Source: Pseudomonadota bacterium (GTDB lineage: Bacteria; Pseudomonadota; Gammaproteobacteria; Steroidobacterales; Steroidobacteraceae). From it: a DNA stretch of 11,902 nucleotides. The position numbers and the translations under genes are program-made. The stretch's first letter is position 1. Each line of letters starts with the position of its first letter. This document shows, piece after piece, positions 6,085-11,902 of this stretch. The notes below the pieces were generated by a model, which did no database searches, had not been told where the DNA came from, and worked only from the letters and a program-made list of their open reading frames with translations. The stretch spans positions 1-11,902 of the forward strand of contig CANGMU010000052.1 in assembly GCA_947454665.1 (NCBI GenBank), given 5' to 3'.

Positions 6085-6993
6085 CTACTTGGTCCAGGGC
6101 GAGCGCATGTAGTACTGCGCCTGGATGAAGGTAGCCTGCACGCTCACGATGCGGTCGTCCCGGATCTTGAAGGATTCGAGGAAGGCCCAGGTCTGCGGCT
6201 CGCGGAATACCGAACGCACGGGCGTGCCGTCCGTCAGCGTGTAGTGGTCGAGCACGCCCTTGTGGTCGATGAAACCACGAGCCATGACAACCTGTCGCTC
6301 CTCGTCCACGAGGAAGTAATCGCGGTCACGCACGCGCTCGTTGAAGCGGTAGCGGCCCGACTTGAATCCCTTCTCGATCTCCGGGAACAGCATCCCGTTC
6401 TCGTAACGGATGGCCTCCGGAGAGAAGCGCGTGCCGCGGATTTCGCCGTCGTTCTTCTCGAGGGTCGAGAAATAGCCGTCGGCATGAGCGATGAGCTTTG
6501 CGCGCGGCAGGCGCTCGCCCACCGGTACGACCTGCGTCATCACCGGATCGGGACGGAAGTCCTTCGCGTCGCCGATCGGCGTCGGCGGGCTGCTGAGGTT
6601 CCGCTTCGTCGAAATGATGTGCTCGACCTCGGTGATCTTCCCGCCCTGCACCTTCAGACGAACAGCCAGGAAGCCCGGCGTGTCGTTCTGCATGATCGTG
6701 GTGTAGATGCCGACGTTGCCGGTCTTGGTGTCGGACAACGTGACCGCCGGCCCGAGTTCCTGGGTCACGGTGTCCCAGGTGCCATCCGGGAAGGCCATCC
6801 CGACGTGGTTTTCGCTGAAGCGGACGCGCGCGGCGAAAGGCGCCAGTTTGCGATCGTGTTTGACGAAGGCAGCACGGTACTGGTCCGCGATGCCCTCGAG
6901 GCAGGCCTTGTCGCAACCGGCGGCCGAGGCCGCCGGCGTCAGGACAACGCCGAAGGCCACCAGAACAAATGAGCCCAGGTGGCGCAGCGTCAT
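6085..6993 (-). CDS. Secreted DUF8021-type (NTF2-like tandem) protein
   Basis: 302-residue predicted exported protein. ATG 6993 is chosen because GGAG (7002-7005) lies 8 bases upstream; an in-frame TTG at 6999 is too close to it. A signal peptide (LRHLGSFVLVAFGVVL then ASA) covers about the first 25 residues. The mature part has two similar halves. The first runs from CDKACLEG through HDRKLAPFAARV to GFLAVRLKVQGGKITEVEHI. The second runs from HADGYFSTLEKNDG through RYENGM and VRDRDYFLVDEE to FLESFKIRDDRIVSVQATF. Each resembles an NTF2/SnoaL-like fold, and the whole matches the left-edge gene domain for domain. The Cys pair seen there around DCQRHENG is absent here. The start lies 2 bases after the transporter stop, implying translational coupling. 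A periplasmic role on the transported compound is inferred; no catalytic residues can be named. Confidence 0.88.
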   Translation of the reverse strand: MTLRHLGSFVLVAFGVVLTPAASAAGCDKACLEGIADQYRAAFVKHDRKLAPFAARVRFSENHVGMAFPDGTWDTVTQELGPAVTLSDTKTGNVGIYTTIMQNDTPGFLAVRLKVQGGKITEVEHIISTKRNLSSPPTPIGDAKDFRPDPVMTQVVPVGERLPRAKLIAHADGYFSTLEKNDGEIRGTRFSPEAIRYENGMLFPEIEKGFKSGRYRFNERVRDRDYFLVDEERQVVMARGFIDHKGVLDHYTLTDGTPVRSVFREPQTWAFLESFKIRDDRIVSVQATFIQAQYYMRSPWTK

Positions 6994-6995
6994 GC

Positions 6996-8348
6996 TCAAT
7001 GCTCCTTGGCTTCGTCCGTGTTGAGCATCCAGATCGTCACACAGGACAGCACCGAGCCGACGCTCATGATCATGGCGATCGTCGCGAACGGCAGCTGGTC
7101 CTTGATGAGGATGCCGGTCAGGGCCACGGCGAGGATGGAGCCCAGGCGACCCATGCCGATCGTGAAGCCGGTGCCCACGGCGCGCAGGTGCGTCGGAAAG
7201 ACCTTGGCCATGATCGAGTAGAGGCCCGACACGCCGCCGTTCAGGAAGAAGTTCGTGACGACAACGGTCATGACGAACTGCGACAGCATCACATTCCCGT
7301 TGGCATCACCGGCGATCGCGTGCAGGTTGCCGAAGAAATTGATGCCCGCGGCACCCAGCAACAGGAAGGCGATCGTCAGACCCTTCATGCCGATGAAGCG
7401 CGACAGCATCACGGCCAGCAGGCCGATGACGATGCCGCCGATCGCGCCACCGAGGTTCGCCCAGCCCAGGGCGCCGGCCGCCTGCGGAATCGGGTAGTCG
7501 AAGAACACGAAGCCGAGACGCGGCGTGCCCTTCAGCAGGAAGTAGAAGGTGCCGATGTGCAGGAAGTAGGCCGCGGCGACCAGGATGGTCGTGCGGATGT
7601 AGGTCTTGCTGAAGAGGTCGGACAGGTTGAACTTCTGGCCCGGCGGATTCGCCGGGAGGCTGTCAACCGGGGCATGGCCCATGCGGACGAGCGCCGCGTT
7701 AACCTTCTCGAGCGCACCGGCCGGCTGCTTGCGGCAGAGCCAGCTCACCGACTCGGGCACGAAGAAGTACACGAGCGGGATGAAGCAGCCCGTCACGACG
7801 GCGCCGCCGCCGAAGATGTAACGCCAGTTGCCGTATTCGCGCAGCGCCCAGGCAGCGAGGATGCCGCCAATGAAGCCAACCAGCGGATAGCCCATAGACA
7901 TCAGCGAGACGCTGAGGTCTTTACGCCGGCTGTTCGAGAATTCCGCGGCCAGGGCATTCGTGGACGCCAAGAGGCCACCGATACCCAGGCCAGTCAGAAC
8001 ACGCCACACCGAGAGCATTTCCCAGCTGTGGGAATTGGAGACCATCGCCATGCCGAAGGTCATCACGACCAGGCAGCCGAGCGTGGTGTTGCGCCGCCCG
8101 TAGCGATCCGCGACGCCGCCCAGCACGATCGATCCGATGACCATGCCGAAGAGTTCCATGGTCTGCACGAAGCCGAGCACGGCATCGTTCAGGCCCCACT
8201 CCTTGGCGATGGAATTGGCCGAGAACGAAATGGACAGCACATCGAAGCCATCCAGTCCGTTGAGGCCAACGGTCAGGGCGACGATGATGATCTGCAATAC
8301 GCTCATTGGCGAATTGGCCAGTGTCTGGCGCGGATCGGCGGTGTTCAC
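6996..8348 (-). CDS. MFS transporter, aromatic acid:H+ symporter (AAHS)-like
   Basis: 450-residue inner-membrane permease with about 12 hydrophobic segments, the normal AAHS length. Family motifs are the N-terminal NSPMSVLQ, the TM1 motif LDGFDV (DGFD at 33-36), and the loop 2-3 signature GGVADRYGRR (77-86). Further marks are the TM4 region WRVLTGLGIGG, FVPESVSWL before the central loop, and FPTHLRAVGTGF in the C-terminal half. Known AAHS members (PcaK, BenK, MhpT) import protonated aromatic acids; this substrate is not determinable. GTG 8348 is chosen because GGGGAG (8359-8364) lies about 10 bases upstream and the resulting MNTADPRQTLANSPM matches the usual N-terminus. The frame stays open to 8675 but would overlap the VOC gene. 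It heads a likely operon with the DUF8021-type, RidA and YggU genes. Confidence 0.92.
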   Translation of the reverse strand: MNTADPRQTLANSPMSVLQIIIVALTVGLNGLDGFDVLSISFSANSIAKEWGLNDAVLGFVQTMELFGMVIGSIVLGGVADRYGRRNTTLGCLVVMTFGMAMVSNSHSWEMLSVWRVLTGLGIGGLLASTNALAAEFSNSRRKDLSVSLMSMGYPLVGFIGGILAAWALREYGNWRYIFGGGAVVTGCFIPLVYFFVPESVSWLCRKQPAGALEKVNAALVRMGHAPVDSLPANPPGQKFNLSDLFSKTYIRTTILVAAAYFLHIGTFYFLLKGTPRLGFVFFDYPIPQAAGALGWANLGGAIGGIVIGLLAVMLSRFIGMKGLTIAFLLLGAAGINFFGNLHAIAGDANGNVMLSQFVMTVVVTNFFLNGGVSGLYSIMAKVFPTHLRAVGTGFTIGMGRLGSILAVALTGILIKDQLPFATIAMIMSVGSVLSCVTIWMLNTDEAKEH

Positions 8349-8423
8349 GTTCGAATGACTCCCCGGCGTTGTTCTTGTAGCGTTCAGCTTCGCGAGAATA
8401 GCCCAGACAGGCCCTGAAATGTA

Positions 8424-8447
8424 GAACGGGCCCCGCAGGGCCCGTTC
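8424..8447 (-). terminator. Strong 10-bp hairpin, candidate terminator of the VOC gene
   Basis: GAACGGGCCC (8424-8433) and GGGCCCGTTC (8438-8447) are perfect reverse complements around a CGCA tetraloop. The hairpin lies 28 bases past the VOC stop and 75 bases before the transporter start. On the minus strand it is followed by TACATTTC, which is T-enriched but not a clean U-run. It probably terminates the VOC transcript and separates it from the transporter operon, perhaps with partial read-through. Confidence 0.6.
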
Positions 8448-8455
8448 GATCAGCA

Positions 8456-8471
8456 CATCCCGGTCGGGATG
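8456..8471 (-). repeat. Second 3' hairpin next to the VOC stop
   Basis: CATCCC (8456-8461) pairs perfectly with GGGATG (8466-8471) around a GGTC tetraloop, ending 5 bases from the VOC stop codon (8476-8478). Together with the 10-bp hairpin just downstream it makes a tandem-stem 3' end, which may assist termination or protect the mRNA. Confidence 0.4.
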
Positions 8472-8475
8472 CCGA

Positions 8476-8862
8476 TCATTCGCCGTCCGCGAAGCAGTAG
8501 GCGCAGATCTTGTTGCCGCAGGGATCGCGCAGGTAGGCCGCGTATGCGGTCGGCGTGAAGCTGCGCGGGCCCGGGGCACCCTCGTCCGTACCACCGTTGG
8601 CCAGGCCGGCCGCATGGAAGGCGCGGACCGCCGCGCGCGACGGGGCTGCGAAGCCGATCGTGCCGCCGTTGGCATGGCAGGCCGGCTCGCCGTTGGCCGG
8701 CTTGGTGATCAGGAATTCCGGGGACTGCGCGCCGTACAGCACACCGTTCTCACCGAAAAGGCCGAGGTTCTTGACGCCCAGCGGCGACAGGGTCGCGTCA
8801 TAGAAAGCCATCGACTTGGCCTTGTCGTTCGTGCCAACCACAACGTGCGTGAAAATCGCCAT
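8476..8862 (-). CDS. VOC (glyoxalase/bleomycin-resistance fold) family protein
   Basis: 128-residue single-domain vicinal-oxygen-chelate protein. ATG 8862 is chosen because GGAG (8871-8874) lies 8 bases upstream and MAIFTHVVVGTND is the normal family N-terminus; the frame is open to 8934. Visible marks are the first-strand H6, SMAFYDATLSPLGV, FLITKPANGEPACHANGGT, FAAPSRAAVRAFHAAGLANGG, and the last-strand motif YLRDPCGNKICAYC. This subgroup is widespread in proteobacteria and mostly uncharacterised, so a lyase or dioxygenase activity should not be assumed. The usual Asp/Thr in DPxGNK is Cys here, in a local three-Cys cluster (DPCGNKICAYC). It is likely a single-gene unit with its own promoter and hairpin terminator. 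Confidence 0.9.
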   Translation of the reverse strand: MAIFTHVVVGTNDKAKSMAFYDATLSPLGVKNLGLFGENGVLYGAQSPEFLITKPANGEPACHANGGTIGFAAPSRAAVRAFHAAGLANGGTDEGAPGPRSFTPTAYAAYLRDPCGNKICAYCFADGE

Positions 8863-8895
8863 CGTCAGTTCTCCGGAAGAGTGAGGGACCGGCGC

Positions 8896-8924
8896 ATTCT
8901 GGACGCGCGAAGCCGGACGGGCAA
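8896..8924 (-). promoter_or_regulatory. Candidate sigma70-type promoter of the VOC gene
   Basis: Read on the minus strand, TTGCCC (8924-8919) and CAGAAT (8901-8896) are separated by 17 bases and match consensus at four of six positions each. The predicted start near 8889 would leave a leader of about 27 bases containing the GGAG ribosome-binding site. Assigned by eye only. Confidence 0.4.
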
Positions 8925-8959
8925 TCCGCGGCAAATCTCTTTCGCTTGAAAGCTCAACG

Positions 8960-8983
8960 ATTCCAGCCTCGGGCTTACGGAAT
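8960..8983 (-). terminator. Weak hairpin at the tex stop codon
   Basis: On the minus strand ATTCC and AGCC, separated by a 3-base bulge, pair with GGCT and GGAAT around a 3-base loop. The stem begins at the last base of the tex TAA (8983-8985). It is the only stem seen directly after tex. It lacks a U-run, so termination is uncertain. Confidence 0.3.
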
Positions 8984-11352
8984 TAATCGCGTTTCGCCCG
9001 CGCAAAGGCATCGGCCATCGCGCTGTTGGCCGGCGGCGCAGGACGAGCCTGACGGGGGGCACCCCCCTGCTGACGTGGGGCACCACCCTGCGGCCGGGAC
9101 CCGCCACCCTGCGGGCGTCGATCGCTGCCTTCCGGGCCAGGCGCATTGCGGGACTGCCCGGGCTGGTCAGTCAGACGGCGCGTCAGGGCGATGCGTCGAC
9201 GCTCAAGGTCCACTTCGAGCACCTTGACGGTGACGACGTCGCCCGCCTTCACCGCTTCGCGCGGATCCTTGATGAACTTGTCTGACAAGGCGGAGATGTG
9301 CACGAGGCCATCCTGATGCACGCCGATGTCGACGAAGGCACCAAAGGCCGCGACATTGCTGACCACGCCCTCGAGGATCATGCCGGGCTTGAGATCCTTG
9401 ATGTCCTCGACGCCTTCGGCGAACACGGCAGCCTTGAACTCCGGACGCGGATCGCGACCGGGCTTCTCGAGTTCCTTCAGGATGTCCTGCACGGTGGGCA
9501 GGCCGAAATGGTCGTCAACGAAATCCTGCGCCCTCAGCGCACGCAGGAACCGACTGTCGCCGATCAGCTCACGCACGGGCCGACCACACTGTTTCACGAT
9601 GCGTTCGATAACCGGATAAGCCTCCGGGTGAACGGACGAAGCATCGAGCGGTTCGTCGCCATCCGCGATGCGCAGGAAGCCCGCGCACTGCTCGAAGGTC
9701 TTGTCGCCAAGCCGCGGCACGTTGCGCAGCGCGGCGCGCGTGCGATACGGCCCATGGGCATCGCGGTAACCGACGATGCCCTGGGCGACGCTGGTAGAAA
9801 GCCCCGACACGCGCGACAGCAAAGCCGCCGAGGCGGTATTCACATGCACGCCGACCGCATTCACGCAGTCCTCGACCCGCGCATCCAGCGCCTTGGCCAG
9901 CCGTGGCTGGTCCACGTCGTGCTGGTACTGGCCCACGCCGATCGCCTTCGGCTCGATCTTCACCAGTTCCGCGAGCGGATCCTGCAGACGACGCGCGATG
10001 GACACCGCGCCACGCAAGCTCACATCAAGGCCGGGGAATTCCAGTGCCGCCGTTTCGGAAGCCGAATAGACGGAAGCGCCCGCCTCGCTGACGACGATCT
10101 TCTGGATCTTGCGATCAGGCAGCATCTTCAGGAGATCGCCGGCCAACTTGTCGGTCTCGCGCGAGGCAGTGCCATTGCCGATCGAGACCAGCTCCACGTC
10201 ATGCTGCTCACACAGCTTGCGAAGGCTCGCGAGCGAGGCGTCCCACTGGTTGCGCGGCACATGCGGATAGATCGTGTCCGTCGCCACCAGCTTGCCGGTG
10301 CGATCGACGACCGCGACCTTCACGCCGGTGCGCAGGCCCGGGTCGAGGCCGAGTACGGCACGCGGGCCCGCCGGCGCAGCCAGCAGCAGGTCCTTGAGGT
10401 TGTCGCCGAACACGGTGATCGCAGCTTCGTCCGCACGCTCACGCGCCTGCAGGAAGAGCTCCACCTGCAGCGACGTGTGCAACCGCGCCCGCCAGGCCAG
10501 GCGGCAGGCATCCATCAGCCACTTGTCCGCCGGCCGGCCCTTGTCGCTGACGCCGGCATGCGCCGCGACCCGCGTCGAGGCGAACTCGTTACCGGCATCG
10601 GCGTCCTCGCCCGGCTGCAGGTCCAGCTGCAAGAACTCTTCGCGACGGCCGCGGAACAAGGCCAGCAGGCGATGCGACGGGATGACCGCCAGCGGCTCAA
10701 CGTGATCGAAATAGTCACGGTATTTGGCGCCCTCGGTCTCCTTGCCTTCGGCGACGCGCGAACGGATCAGGCCCACATCGACCATCCAGTCACGCAGCGC
10801 GCCGATCAGCGCCGCATCCTCGGACCAGCGCTCAAGCAGGATCGCGCGGGCGCCGTCCAGCGCGGCCTTCACGTCTGCAACCCCCTTCTCGGCGTCCACG
10901 AAGGCGACAGCGGCCTCTTCCGGCTTCTGCGACGGATCGGCCAGCAGGCCATCGGCCAATGGCTCGAGCCCTGCCTCGCGGGCGATCTGCGCGCGGGTGC
11001 GGCGTTTCTGCTTGTAAGGCAGGTAAAGGTCCTCAAGGCGCGACTTGCTGTCCGCGCCTTCGATCTGTCCCCGAAGCTCGTCCGTCAGCTTGCCCTGCTC
11101 CTGGATGCTGGCGAGGATCGCCGTGCGACGTTCTTCCATTTCGCGCAGGTAGCCCAGGCGCGTTTCAAGGTTGCGCAACTGCGTGTCATCAAGGCCGCCC
11201 GTCGCCTCCTTGCGATAGCGCGCAATGAACGGAACCGTCGCCCCTTCGTCCAGCAACCCGACGGCGGCAACCACCTGCTGGGGCTGCGCGCTGATTTCGG
11301 CAGCGATGGTGCGGGCAATGCGCTGGGCAAGGGCGGCGTCGATCTCGGACAT
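8983..11352 (-). CDS. tex: Tex family S1 RNA-binding transcription accessory protein
   Basis: 789-residue cytoplasmic nucleic-acid-binding protein, close to the roughly 770-residue E. coli/Pseudomonas Tex. The N-terminal Tex region has VPFIARYRKEATGGLDD (about 40-56) and DLYLPYKQKRRT. The YqgF/RNase H-like domain (about 330-450) starts at LGLDPGLRTG. A helix-hairpin-helix part (about 500-560) has LLSRVSGLSTSVAQ and FEQCAGFLRI. The S1 domain (about 652-726) has GMILEGVVSNVAAFGAFVDI and DGLVHIS. Tex binds RNA and the transcription machinery and supports growth and toxin expression in several bacteria. ATG 11352 (MSEIDAALAQRIA) is preferred over an in-frame TTG at 11373; no good SD precedes it. 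The C-terminus carries an Arg/Gly/Gln-rich tail before a conserved-looking MADAFARAK end. It is divergent from the M48 gene. Confidence 0.96.
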   Translation of the reverse strand: MSEIDAALAQRIARTIAAEISAQPQQVVAAVGLLDEGATVPFIARYRKEATGGLDDTQLRNLETRLGYLREMEERRTAILASIQEQGKLTDELRGQIEGADSKSRLEDLYLPYKQKRRTRAQIAREAGLEPLADGLLADPSQKPEEAAVAFVDAEKGVADVKAALDGARAILLERWSEDAALIGALRDWMVDVGLIRSRVAEGKETEGAKYRDYFDHVEPLAVIPSHRLLALFRGRREEFLQLDLQPGEDADAGNEFASTRVAAHAGVSDKGRPADKWLMDACRLAWRARLHTSLQVELFLQARERADEAAITVFGDNLKDLLLAAPAGPRAVLGLDPGLRTGVKVAVVDRTGKLVATDTIYPHVPRNQWDASLASLRKLCEQHDVELVSIGNGTASRETDKLAGDLLKMLPDRKIQKIVVSEAGASVYSASETAALEFPGLDVSLRGAVSIARRLQDPLAELVKIEPKAIGVGQYQHDVDQPRLAKALDARVEDCVNAVGVHVNTASAALLSRVSGLSTSVAQGIVGYRDAHGPYRTRAALRNVPRLGDKTFEQCAGFLRIADGDEPLDASSVHPEAYPVIERIVKQCGRPVRELIGDSRFLRALRAQDFVDDHFGLPTVQDILKELEKPGRDPRPEFKAAVFAEGVEDIKDLKPGMILEGVVSNVAAFGAFVDIGVHQDGLVHISALSDKFIKDPREAVKAGDVVTVKVLEVDLERRRIALTRRLTDQPGQSRNAPGPEGSDRRPQGGGSRPQGGAPRQQGGAPRQARPAPPANSAMADAFARAKRD
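9049..9117 (-). repeat. Arg/Gln/Gly-rich repeats in the Tex C-terminal tail
   Basis: The translated segment consists of four imperfect units: RPQGG, RPQGG, RQQGG, then RQ, separated by GS or AP. It sits between the S1 domain and the last about 20 residues of Tex. The DNA shows matching repeats of a CACCCTGCGG-like unit. It is low-complexity and probably disordered, comparable to RGG-type RNA-binding tails. Confidence 0.7.
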
Positions 11353-11453
11353 GGGTGGGGCAACCGGTCGCAATCCAAAGGGGCGGCGATTGTGGCAACC
11401 GGCCGCGCCGGGCGGTAGCCATTGACAGGGGGCGATCGGCTAGAGTCCGGAAC
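11353..11453. promoter_or_regulatory. Divergent tex / M48 intergenic region
   Basis: This 101-base spacer must carry promoters for tex (minus) and the M48 gene (plus). Toward M48, a perfect TTGACA (11422-11427) is followed only 13 bases later by TAGAGT (11441-11446), which sits 7 bases before the ATG. Toward tex, TTGCCA occurs on the minus strand (11398-11393) without a good -10 at 17 bases. A 16-base near-perfect direct repeat (11356-11371 and 11391-11406, 14 matches) is also present. Confidence 0.4.
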
Positions 11454-11902
11454 ATGGACACCACGACTGCCACGACGCAACTCATCGACTCGCTGGGCGC
11501 CGACGCGCTCGCGAAAGCACAGGCCTATACCACCGGCGGCCATTGGCTGCTGTTATGGGACCTGCTGGTCACCCTCCTGGTGACCGTGGTCTTCGTCCGG
11601 GCCCGGTGGCTCGAACGCCTGGAGGGCAAGCTGTCCCGACGCGGACGGGCGACGCGGAACTTCACGCTGTCGCTGGTTTTCCTGGCGGGCTCCACGCTGA
11701 TGAGCTTGCCCTGGACGCTGTACGCAGGCTGGTGGCGGGAACACCAATACGGCCGCAGCAGCCAACCCCTGGGCGACTTCCTGGCTCAATGGTCCCTGTC
11801 GGCCGTCATCTCGTCCTTGCTGGTCGCGGCCTTCTTCGTCGGCGTCTATGCATTGTTGCGCCGGACCGGGCGCCGCTGGTGGATCTGGTGCGGCGGACTG
11901 GC
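11454..11902 (+). CDS. M48 family (Ste24/CAAX protease-like) membrane peptidase, 3' end outside window
   Basis: The first 149 residues of an integral-membrane zinc metalloprotease, read from ATG 11454 to the window edge. Hydrophobic segments lie at about 31-50, 70-90 and 112-135. Between the second and third is the signature of the M48 N-terminal domain, LPWTLYAGWWREHQYGRSSQ then LGDFLAQWSLS, as found in Ste24-type proteases before the catalytic domain. The HExxH zinc motif would lie beyond the window, so activity cannot be confirmed. Ste24 cleaves CAAX-type peptides in eukaryotes; bacterial relatives are thought to act in membrane protein quality control. No clear SD precedes the ATG, but a -10-like TAGAGT 7 bases upstream is compatible with a very short or absent leader. 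It is divergent from tex. Confidence 0.85.
   Translation, partial: MDTTTATTQLIDSLGADALAKAQAYTTGGHWLLLWDLLVTLLVTVVFVRARWLERLEGKLSRRGRATRNFTLSLVFLAGSTLMSLPWTLYAGWWREHQYGRSSQPLGDFLAQWSLSAVISSLLVAAFFVGVYALLRRTGRRWWIWCGGL

Noticed and set aside
5977..6972. A 331-codon plus-strand open frame antisense to the DUF8021-type gene
   Set aside because: No motif or start signal, and the opposite strand carries a protein with signal peptide and clear family features.
6969..8417. A 482-codon plus-strand open frame antisense to the MFS transporter
   Set aside because: Charged low-complexity translation with many Asp/His/Glu/Arg, no domain, opposite a well-supported permease; a GC-driven shadow.
8424..8471. 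Tandem hairpins as a possible CRISPR or mobile-element remnant
   Set aside because: The two stems differ in sequence, there are no spacers or target-site duplications, and the position just after the VOC stop fits a 3' mRNA structure.
8349..8675. N-terminal extension of the MFS transporter
   Set aside because: It would overlap the VOC gene and run through a 10-bp hairpin; GTG 8348 has a ribosome-binding site and gives the standard AAHS N-terminus.
9298..11418. A 706-codon plus-strand open frame antisense to tex
   Set aside because: It lies entirely opposite a clear Tex gene, has no recognisable domain, and its composition (His/Arg/Gln/Ala-rich) is what the complement of GC-rich coding DNA gives.

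Overview
The window is a GC-rich, densely coded stretch of a Gram-negative chromosome. A TonB-dependent outer-membrane receptor, the S1-domain protein Tex, a short YggU/DUF167 protein and Shine-Dalgarno-led genes with some GTG starts all point to a proteobacterium. The overall flavour (many TonB receptors of this plug type, NarL-type regulation, M48 protease) suggests a high-GC gammaproteobacterium of the Steroidobacter/Xanthomonad kind, but this is inference and not a taxonomic assignment. No rRNA, tRNA, CRISPR array, insertion sequence or phage gene was seen. Intergenic spaces are all below 150 bases.

Left part (1-5403). A plus-strand gene enters from the left edge and ends at 1147. It encodes a DUF8021/NTF2-like module preceded by the tail of a second such module. 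Four bases later, convergently, lies a NarL/FixJ response regulator (1152-1793, minus). It is divergent from a TonB-dependent receptor (1942-4434, plus), which is followed after 15 bases by a small NarL-type membrane histidine kinase (4450-5403, plus). The two-component pair therefore brackets the receptor, and the 148-base divergent region between regulator and receptor carries several inverted repeats. The likely logic is a two-component system that controls, or is informed by, uptake through its own receptor; the substrate cannot be read from the sequence.

Middle part (5385-8348, minus strand). A four-gene set reads leftwards: an aromatic-acid:H+ symporter-type MFS transporter, a secreted DUF8021-type protein starting 2 bases after the transporter stop, a RidA/YjgF-family protein, and a YggU/DUF167 protein in the same frame as RidA just past its stop. 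The secreted protein is a paralogue of the left-edge gene, so the receptor/two-component block is flanked by two members of one poorly characterised family. A plausible but unproven reading is a peripheral module for recognising, processing and importing an organic (perhaps aromatic) acid.

Right part (8424-11902). A VOC/glyoxalase-fold protein (8476-8862, minus) with its own candidate promoter and tandem 3' hairpins is followed by tex (8983-11352, minus), which has an Arg/Gly/Gln-rich C-terminal tail. Divergent from tex, an M48 (Ste24-like) membrane protease begins at 11454 and runs off the right edge.
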